This document shows, piece by piece, positions 6,942 to 11,828 of a stretch of 13,925 bases of DNA. Source of the stretch: Chloroflexota bacterium (lineage in GTDB: Bacteria > Chloroflexota > Anaerolineae > Aggregatilineales > UBA2796); NCBI GenBank assembly GCA_003695215.1, contig RFIM01000051.1:1-13925 (forward strand), written 5' to 3'. Under the pieces are notes generated by a model. It did not search any database. It saw nothing but the letters and a program-made list of their open reading frames with translations, and was not told the DNA's origin. The stretch's first letter is position 1; every line of letters begins with the position of its first letter. The translations under genes and the position numbers were made by a program.

Positions 6942-7223
6942 CTACGGCTGCACCTTCACGCCGCGCCAAAAAGCGATGTAGCCTTTGATGTTCGCCGCAG
7001 CTGGCTTCGGATCAGGATAGTACCAAGCAGCATCAGGATTGGCCTGTCCGTTCACTTCTAGCGTGTAGTAGCTGGCAGTGCCTTTCCATGGGCAGACGGT
7101 ATGCGTGCTGCTCGGGCGCAGGTAGGCGCGGTTGACCGACTCAGGCGGGAAATAATGATTGCCCTCGACCACAATGGTCTGATCGCTCTCAGCGATCACG
7201 GCACCATTCCAGATAGCTTTCAT
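6942..7223 (-). CDS. DUF427 family protein
   Basis: A 93-residue protein that matches the DUF427 pattern along its whole length: WNGAVIAESDQT (5-16), VEGNHYFPPESV (19-30), CPWKGTASYY (44-53), DAAWYYPDPKP (64-74) and a closing GYIAFWRGV (81-89). The family forms a small beta-rich fold of unknown biochemical role and is usually a stand-alone protein of this size. The conserved Cys44 and Trp46 are present. The ATG at 7223 has GGAG six bases upstream, which decides it over further upstream non-ATG codons. It appears to begin a two-gene unit with the methyltransferase downstream. A weak AT-rich promoter-like stretch lies about 10-30 bases before the start, too degenerate to call. Confidence 0.88.
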   Translation of the reverse strand: MKAIWNGAVIAESDQTIVVEGNHYFPPESVNRAYLRPSSTHTVCPWKGTASYYTLEVNGQANPDAAWYYPDPKPAAANIKGYIAFWRGVKVQP

Positions 7224-7322
7224 AGTCGACTCCATCCTTATCTTTATCTTAGCAGTTGCTGCGTACAATGACCAGCGCTGCTAATAGGCCAGGCTAGCGG
7301 CTGGAAAGTCTGCCCTGAATGA

Positions 7323-7643
7323 TCAGTAGCGTGGCAGGCTGGCATCGACTTCAATTGACCACTGATCGATGCCGCCTGCCATGTTGTAGACGTTGCTGAA
7401 GCCTTGCATCGTCAGCCAAAAAGCGACCTGCGCACTGCGCCCGCCACTATGGCACATGATGACCACATCGCCTTGGCGCGGAATGCGCTCCAGCGCGTCG
7501 GGAATCTCGTCCATGGGGATGTGCAGCGCGCCATCTAGGCGGCAAATGGCGAGTTCCCACGCTTCGCGCACGTCGATGATGGTCAGCGCCTTGCCATTGC
7601 GCAAGCGCTCATGAACTTGTCTTGGCGTCAGTTCTTTGAGCAT
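7323..7643 (-). CDS. Single-domain rhodanese-like sulfurtransferase
   Basis: A 106-residue single rhodanese domain, the normal size for GlpE/PspE-type proteins. It carries the opening LTIIDVREAWELA (20-32), then GALHIPMDEIP (38-48), the active-site loop CHSGGRS with catalytic Cys64 (64-70), and the closing NVYNMAGGIDQW (84-95). Such proteins carry a sulfane sulfur as a persulfide on the cysteine and act in thiosulfate, cyanide or sulfur-relay reactions in the cytoplasm; the partner here is unknown. AAAGG lies 8 bases before the ATG. The gene starts 29 bases after the P450 stop, so it is likely the last gene of that operon. An imperfect stem (CCAGC/GCTGG near 7272-7304) follows its stop and could aid termination, but it is weak. 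Confidence 0.9.
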   Translation of the reverse strand: MLKELTPRQVHERLRNGKALTIIDVREAWELAICRLDGALHIPMDEIPDALERIPRQGDVVIMCHSGGRSAQVAFWLTMQGFSNVYNMAGGIDQWSIEVDASLPRY

Positions 7644-7672
7644 CTGAGAACCTTTCGGGACAGCTTTCAGGA

Positions 7673-9013
7673 TTAGCGGCGGCGCGCGCGCATGAAGACG
7701 CCCGGCCGCGGCTCAAGCGTGACAGCCATATGCATGTGGACATCGCGCTTGAGCAAGGTGAAATCGAAGCGCTGGATCAGCCGCGCGAGGATGACCTTTG
7801 CCTCGACTTGAGCGAAGGCTGCGCCAATGCAGTTGCGCGGGCCGCCACCAAACGGCAAAAAACTATACGGCACGGGCTTCTCCAGGAAGCGATCAGGATA
7901 AAACTCAGCAGGCTCTTGCCAATACTCGGCCATGCGATGCGTGACGTAGATCGAGTAGGTGACGCGCTCGCCTTTGCGGATCAAATAGCCGTCGTGCGTC
8001 AGGTCTTGTGCGGCGATGCGCGAGCCGAGATGCGCTGGCGGATACAGGCGCAAGGTCTCGTCAATGAAACGGTCAAGGTACTTCAGCTGCGCCAAATGTT
8101 CCATTGTTGGCGGCGCCTCGCCGAGCGCCGTGTCGACTTCAGCGCGCAGCCGCTGCGCCGCCTCAGGATGCGCGCCTAACAGGTACATTGCCCAAGCCAA
8201 TAGCCCTGTGCTGGTATCGTGGCCGGCGATGATCATGGTCAGCATCTGATCGCGGATCATGGCGTCGTCCACGCCTTCTGCGCTGACCAAAATGCCGAGT
8301 AGGTCGTTCGGTTGTGTGCCGCTTTGTGCCAAATGAGCGCGCCGCGCATGGATGATCTGGTGCAAGTAAGCGTCGATGCGGCGCAAGGCACGCCAATAGT
8401 TCGGACGCGGCACGTCCGCCCAGAAAATCCAGATGCCAGGCGAGATATAGCGCAGCGTCTGCAACAATGGCGCCCAGTAATGCGCGATATGCGGCATGAA
8501 ATCCACGCTGAAGAGCGTCTCCATGACGATCAGCAGGGCGATCTTGCGCATCTCAGGCAGCATATCATAGGCCTGCTCAGGCTGCCATTGGTCAGCGATT
8601 CGGTCTGTGGCGCGCCACATCGTCTCAACATAGCTTATCAGCGCGTTGCGATGCAAAGCAGGGTTCATCAGCCGCCGCATTGAGTCGTGCGTCTCGCCAT
8701 CGGCGACTAACAAACCATCGCGCAGCAAGCGCGCAATCGGGTCCTTCGGCGCCTTCCACAGGAACGACTCGCGCGCCTCGACCAGCAGCCAACGCGCCCA
8801 TTCGGCACCAGCTGTCATGATCGGCTTGAAGCTGGGCAAGTTAACGCGGAAAACTTTGCCCAACTCGCCGTGGAAGACCTCCAGAGCAGGCAATGGGCTG
8901 CGCGCGCGCAGCATCACTTGCAGCGCTTTGAGCGCCAACTTGCCGCTTGGCGTCGGAATCTTAGCGTGAGCGGCTGCATGCGCCTTATTCTTCGTCAAGC
9001 CAGGCTGCTGCAT
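7673..9013 (-). CDS. Cytochrome P450 monooxygenase
   Basis: A 446-residue soluble cytochrome P450; no N-terminal membrane segment is seen. Landmarks are in order: I-helix oxygen-binding motif AGHDTS with Asp266-Thr267, K-helix ETLRLYPP with Glu319 and Arg322, the meander PDRF, and the heme-ligand loop FLPFGGGPRNCIG with Cys395. The sequence style (HPEAAQRLRAEVD, ETLRLYPPA) is that of bacterial P450s related to fatty-acid or terpenoid hydroxylases of the CYP102/CYP4-like side, but the substrate cannot be read from sequence. No fused reductase or nearby ferredoxin is present, so electrons must come from elsewhere. The ATG at 9013 has AAGG nine bases upstream; an ATG at 9019 is an alternative. 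The start overlaps the preceding nucleotidyltransferase gene by 29 bases, indicating co-transcription. Confidence 0.93.
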   Translation of the reverse strand: MQQPGLTKNKAHAAAHAKIPTPSGKLALKALQVMLRARSPLPALEVFHGELGKVFRVNLPSFKPIMTAGAEWARWLLVEARESFLWKAPKDPIARLLRDGLLVADGETHDSMRRLMNPALHRNALISYVETMWRATDRIADQWQPEQAYDMLPEMRKIALLIVMETLFSVDFMPHIAHYWAPLLQTLRYISPGIWIFWADVPRPNYWRALRRIDAYLHQIIHARRAHLAQSGTQPNDLLGILVSAEGVDDAMIRDQMLTMIIAGHDTSTGLLAWAMYLLGAHPEAAQRLRAEVDTALGEAPPTMEHLAQLKYLDRFIDETLRLYPPAHLGSRIAAQDLTHDGYLIRKGERVTYSIYVTHRMAEYWQEPAEFYPDRFLEKPVPYSFLPFGGGPRNCIGAAFAQVEAKVILARLIQRFDFTLLKRDVHMHMAVTLEPRPGVFMRARRR

Positions 9014-9695
9014 CTTCATTCGCCTTATGATAATCCTCAAAACGACCGATATCCAGCCAGTATTCTTGAATCTGATAGCTGCACACGCGCAAACCTGCCT
9101 CTAGCGCGGCTTGGATCAGCTGCGTGGCATCGTAACGGCCGCTATGTGGCAGCAAGCGCAAAGCCTCAGGGCTGATCGCGTAGATGCCTGCGTTGATGTT
9201 CACGCTCAAGGTCGGCTTCTCACGCAGGGCGATCACAGTCTGCGCTTCGCTCTCGACCACGCCGTAGGGAATTGGCACTTCGTGCGCCTTGACGCCGACC
9301 GTGAGCGCTGCACCCTGCTCAAGGTGAAAGGCATAGAAGGCGCGGAAGTCCAAGCGTGTGACCAAATCGCCATTCATCATCAAGAACGGCGTACGTAGCT
9401 GATCGCGCAGCAAGTTGAGCGCGCCGGCTGTGCCAAGCGGCTCGGATTCGCGCACATAGTGCAGCTGAACGCCGAGATGAGTGCCATCTTTGAAGTAGCT
9501 TTCGATCAGCTCTGCCTTGTAGCCGAGCGAGAGATAGATTTCGGTGATGGCGTGTTTGCGCAGGCGCGCTAAAAGCAGCTCCAGGATCGGACGCTCGCCG
9601 ATCGGGAACATCGGCTTCGGGATCACGTAACTCCACGGGCGCAAACGCGTGCCGAGTCCGCCGCACATCAGTACAGCCTGCACAGAGTCGCTCAT
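8985..9695 (-). CDS. Sugar-phosphate nucleotidyltransferase (NDP-sugar pyrophosphorylase family)
   Basis: A 236-residue enzyme of the nucleotidyltransferase superfamily that joins a sugar-1-phosphate to an NTP, releasing pyrophosphate. Seen: the nucleotide-binding signature CGGLGTRLRP (11-20) with PKPMFPIGERP (27-36), LGTAGAL (87-93), the metal-binding NGD (108-110), and the C-terminal block EYWLDIGRFEDYHKANED (211-228) typical of bacterial members. It has only the core domain, without CBS or left-handed-helix modules, so it resembles stand-alone mannose- or glucose-1-phosphate transferases; which sugar and nucleotide it uses is open. The ATG overlaps the stop of the upstream LegB-like gene (ATGA, 9692-9695), which strongly suggests that the two make and modify the same sugar nucleotide. 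Confidence 0.9.
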   Translation of the reverse strand: MSDSVQAVLMCGGLGTRLRPWSYVIPKPMFPIGERPILELLLARLRKHAITEIYLSLGYKAELIESYFKDGTHLGVQLHYVRESEPLGTAGALNLLRDQLRTPFLMMNGDLVTRLDFRAFYAFHLEQGAALTVGVKAHEVPIPYGVVESEAQTVIALREKPTLSVNINAGIYAISPEALRLLPHSGRYDATQLIQAALEAGLRVCSYQIQEYWLDIGRFEDYHKANEDAAAWLDEE

Positions 9696-10690
9696 ACGTG
9701 ATATTGATCGGGCTGGAAGCGCTCAAGGTGCGCTTGAATCCAGGCGATAGTGCGCGTCAGGCCTTCTTCCAGCCCAATCTCAGGCTGCCAGTTCAAAAAA
9801 TTGCGCGCCATGCTGTTGTTGGATTGCAAGCGCAGCACTTCGCTGTGTTCAGGGCGCAGGCGCTCGCTGATGTTCGCCTCTATCCTCACAGGGCGACCGA
9901 TCAAGCCGATGATCAGCTCGGCGATCTCGCCGATGCTGTGCGATTCGCCTGTGCCCAGATTGAAGACCTGACCGATTGCCGTCTCAGGGCCGAAAGCGGC
10001 GCACAGCAAGCCACGCGCGGTATCAGCCGCGTGTGTGTAATCGCGGTAGGTGTGAACAGCGCCGAGCTGAACTACATCGCGCGTGAGCGCCTGCGCGATG
10101 ATGGTCGGGATCACAGCGCGTCCGCTTTGGCGCTCGCCATAAGTATTGAAGGGGCGCACCACAACAATTGGCGTGCCGTAAGTGCGCTGAAAACTCAGGC
10201 TGAGCGCTTCTGCTGCAATTTTGCTGGCTGCGTAGGGCGATTGCGCCTGCAGCGGATGGCGCTCGTCAATCGGCACGTATTGGGCTGTGCCATAGACTTC
10301 ACTCGTGCTGACGATCACGCCGCGCGGCGTGCCGTGTTGGCGCATCGCTTGCAGCACATTCAAGGTGCCGTTGATGTTGACGGCAATGGTCTCTTCTGGA
10401 TGTTGATATGAGTAGGGAATCGAGATAATGGCGCCGAGATGGAAGATCGCAGTGCAGCCTGCTGCTGCTTTGCTGACAGCTTCTGCATCGCGCAGATCAG
10501 CGGCATACAGCTCGACGTGATCCAGCACATCAGTCGGCAAATCGGCTAGATTGCCGCGCTTATCGGCCGCTGAGGTGTAGCGCGTCATGGCGCGTACAGC
10601 ATAGCCTGCGCGCACTAGCTGCTCTGTCAGATGGCTGCCGATGAAGCCAGCAGCGCCCGTGACCAAGACTTTGGTGTTGAAAGTGCTCAT
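9692..10690 (-). CDS. NAD-dependent sugar-nucleotide 4,6-dehydratase, LegB-like
   Basis: A 332-residue extended short-chain dehydrogenase. The NAD loop TGAAGFIG is at 11-18, the catalytic Tyr153-x3-Lys157 lies in SPYAASK, and the dehydratase-type STSEVYG is at 128-134. Several stretches recall LegB-type 4,6-dehydratases: IPYSYQHPEE (91-100), EVYGTAQYVPIDERHPLQ (131-148), VVRPFNTYGERQSGRAVIPT (178-197) and RLRPEHSEVLRL (278-289). LegB acts on a GlcNAc nucleotide at the start of legionaminic acid synthesis; other leg-pathway genes are absent here, so another 6-deoxy sugar is equally possible. The ATG at 10690 was chosen because TGAAGFIG then falls at the normal distance; an upstream TTG adds nine atypical residues. 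No Shine-Dalgarno is visible; see the leaderless promoter entry. It heads a likely four-gene operon. Confidence 0.87.
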   Translation of the reverse strand: MSTFNTKVLVTGAAGFIGSHLTEQLVRAGYAVRAMTRYTSAADKRGNLADLPTDVLDHVELYAADLRDAEAVSKAAAGCTAIFHLGAIISIPYSYQHPEETIAVNINGTLNVLQAMRQHGTPRGVIVSTSEVYGTAQYVPIDERHPLQAQSPYAASKIAAEALSLSFQRTYGTPIVVVRPFNTYGERQSGRAVIPTIIAQALTRDVVQLGAVHTYRDYTHAADTARGLLCAAFGPETAIGQVFNLGTGESHSIGEIAELIIGLIGRPVRIEANISERLRPEHSEVLRLQSNNSMARNFLNWQPEIGLEEGLTRTIAWIQAHLERFQPDQYHV

Positions 10691-10697
10691 ACAAGCG

Positions 10698-10726
10698 ATT
10701 GTAGCGCAAGCTAGCAAGCTGCGCTA
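10698..10726 (-). promoter_or_regulatory. Candidate leaderless promoter with overlapping inverted repeat for the LegB-like operon
   Basis: On the minus strand TACAAT (10703-10698) lies 7 bases before the ATG at 10690, so transcription would begin at or next to the start codon; no ribosome-binding site is present, which fits leaderless translation. A perfect 7-bp inverted repeat TAGCGCA/TGCGCTA (10702-10708 and 10720-10726, 11-base loop) overlaps the upstream end of this box, a good place for a repressor. No clear -35 box is seen, so the call is tentative. Confidence 0.35.
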
Positions 10727-10747
10727 GAGAGGCACGCTGCCTTCTTC

Positions 10748-10777
10748 AGCGGCGTGCGCCTTTGTGCGCACGCCGCT
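10748..10777 (-). terminator. 12-bp hairpin after the PucR-type regulator gene
   Basis: AGCGGCGTGCGC and GCGCACGCCGCT form a perfect 12-bp stem with a 6-base loop, beginning 4 bases beyond the stop codon of the regulator on the minus strand. Position and stability suggest a transcription terminator. No T-run follows in either direction, so it would be of the U-less type, or it may serve mainly as a 3' stabilising hairpin. It also insulates the LegB-like operon promoter. Confidence 0.55.
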
Positions 10778-10781
10778 CCAG

Positions 10782-11645
10782 CTACAGCGAGACGGCGTTA
10801 GGCGCGTACAGCACTTCGTAGGCTTTCAGCGCCAAGTGCAAGTTCAACCTGACGTCCGCATCTTCGAGATCGAGGCAGGTGATCTCAGCGATGCGATTCA
10901 AGCGATAGGCGAGCGTATTGCGATGGATGCGCAGCTCTTTAGCAGTCAGCGCTGTGTTGCCGTTATTGGCAAAGTAAGCGCGCAGCGTCTCCAGCAACTC
11001 GCTCTGTTGTCGCGTATCGTAGTTGATCAGGTCAGCTAGCCAAGTCTTGCAGAAGCGCTCCAGCTCTTCAGGGCTTTTGAGCGAGCGCAGCAGCGCATAT
11101 AAGCTGGAGTTGCCGAAGAAGGTGGGACGCGCCTGAATTTGCAGCTCGTTGCTCAAGCGCAGCGCTTGTTCTGCCTCGCGGAAGGAGTGCCGCAGCATCG
11201 CCATGCCTTTGGCAGGGCGCCCAACGCCGCAATGGACATCAGCATTGTTCAAACGCACGGAGAGCTGCTTGCGAATCTCTTCGGTCTTGCGTTTCAGGCG
11301 TGTGGTTTGCTGAGGATCTTCCACAGGATGGAAGAGCGCTGCGGTCTGATTATCGTAGAGGCACACAGGCCCGTTGATGCCGCGCCGATTAGCTTCCGTC
11401 TGCAGCAAAGCGACGAGCTGCGCGCCGTTGGCGGCCGCTGAGAGCGCGTGCTCAGAGAAGCTCATCGGACGGTAAAGGACGACCGCGTAGTACTGGTCGG
11501 GCTGAAAACCGTACTGCTCTAACAGAGCGGCGTCAGGCGTTTCGCCTTCCAACCAACGATGCAGCCATTCGGCGCGCCCATTGCGCAGTGGCGCGGCGCG
11601 GCCAGGCTGCCCCACAGCATTGATCGCGTATTGTTGATCGGTCAC
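10782..11645 (-). CDS. PucR/CdaR-type transcriptional regulator
   Basis: A 287-residue DNA-binding regulator. The C-terminus (about 217-279) is the PucR-type helix-turn-helix: LLETLRAYFANNGNTALTAK, ELRIHRNTLAYRLNRIAEIT, then DVRLNLHLALKAY. The middle has the degenerate GGDEF-like block of CdaR relatives, including CGVGRPAKGM and SFREAEQAL. The N-terminal part lacks a recognisable ligand domain, so the signal sensed is unknown. The start is placed at a GTG (11645) because AGGAG sits 7 bases upstream; reading further to an in-frame GTG at 11795 would add 50 residues coded by AT-richer DNA that contains promoter-like and operator-like sequence. It is divergent from the GT-C glycosyltransferase gene, and regulators often control such neighbours or themselves. 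Confidence 0.85.
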   Translation of the reverse strand: MTDQQYAINAVGQPGRAAPLRNGRAEWLHRWLEGETPDAALLEQYGFQPDQYYAVVLYRPMSFSEHALSAAANGAQLVALLQTEANRRGINGPVCLYDNQTAALFHPVEDPQQTTRLKRKTEEIRKQLSVRLNNADVHCGVGRPAKGMAMLRHSFREAEQALRLSNELQIQARPTFFGNSSLYALLRSLKSPEELERFCKTWLADLINYDTRQQSELLETLRAYFANNGNTALTAKELRIHRNTLAYRLNRIAEITCLDLEDADVRLNLHLALKAYEVLYAPNAVSL

Positions 11646-11710
11646 GAGCAGTCTCCTAAATGTCCTTGCAAAAGCTAACGGAATCTTATGAAGCCCTGAG
11701 ACAGGATGCT

Positions 11711-11719
11711 TTATCCACA
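11711..11719 (+). promoter_or_regulatory. Consensus DnaA-box sequence TTATCCACA
   Basis: A perfect match to the strong DnaA-box consensus lies in the divergent region, immediately before a TATAAT box. It is a single box with no cluster or origin-type genes nearby, so it is not an origin; it could be a DnaA-responsive promoter site or chance. Confidence 0.3.
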
Positions 11720-11722
11720 CTG

Positions 11723-11761
11723 TATAATTTTCAGGCAGCGTTCTTTGTGCGATCCGCACAA
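11723..11761 (+). promoter_or_regulatory. TATAAT box and operator-like inverted repeat upstream of the glycosyltransferase
   Basis: A perfect TATAAT at 11723-11728 points toward the GT-C gene; the -35 region is poor. From 11745 to 11761 there is a perfect inverted repeat TTGTGCG-ATC-CGCACAA, 7-bp arms around a 3-base centre, placed about 10-26 bases after the predicted transcript start. This layout fits a dimeric repressor blocking transcription. The leader to the ATG at 11829 would be about 95 bases. The rest of 11646-11828 holds no gene that I can support. Confidence 0.45.
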
Positions 11762-11828
11762 GGGCTTCTTGGCGATCATTGTATGATAAACTCACCAGCA
11801 GGTCAACAAGCGGAGTAAAAATCCACTC

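Noticed and set aside
6934..6969. Upstream TTG start for the methyltransferase (12 extra residues)
   Set aside because: It would overlap the DUF427 gene and adds residues outside the conserved domain; the ATG at 6933 is more plausible, although its ribosome-binding site is weak.
11711..11719. DnaA box as a replication origin
   Set aside because: Only one box, no AT-rich unwinding element cluster and no dnaA, dnaN or gidA genes nearby.
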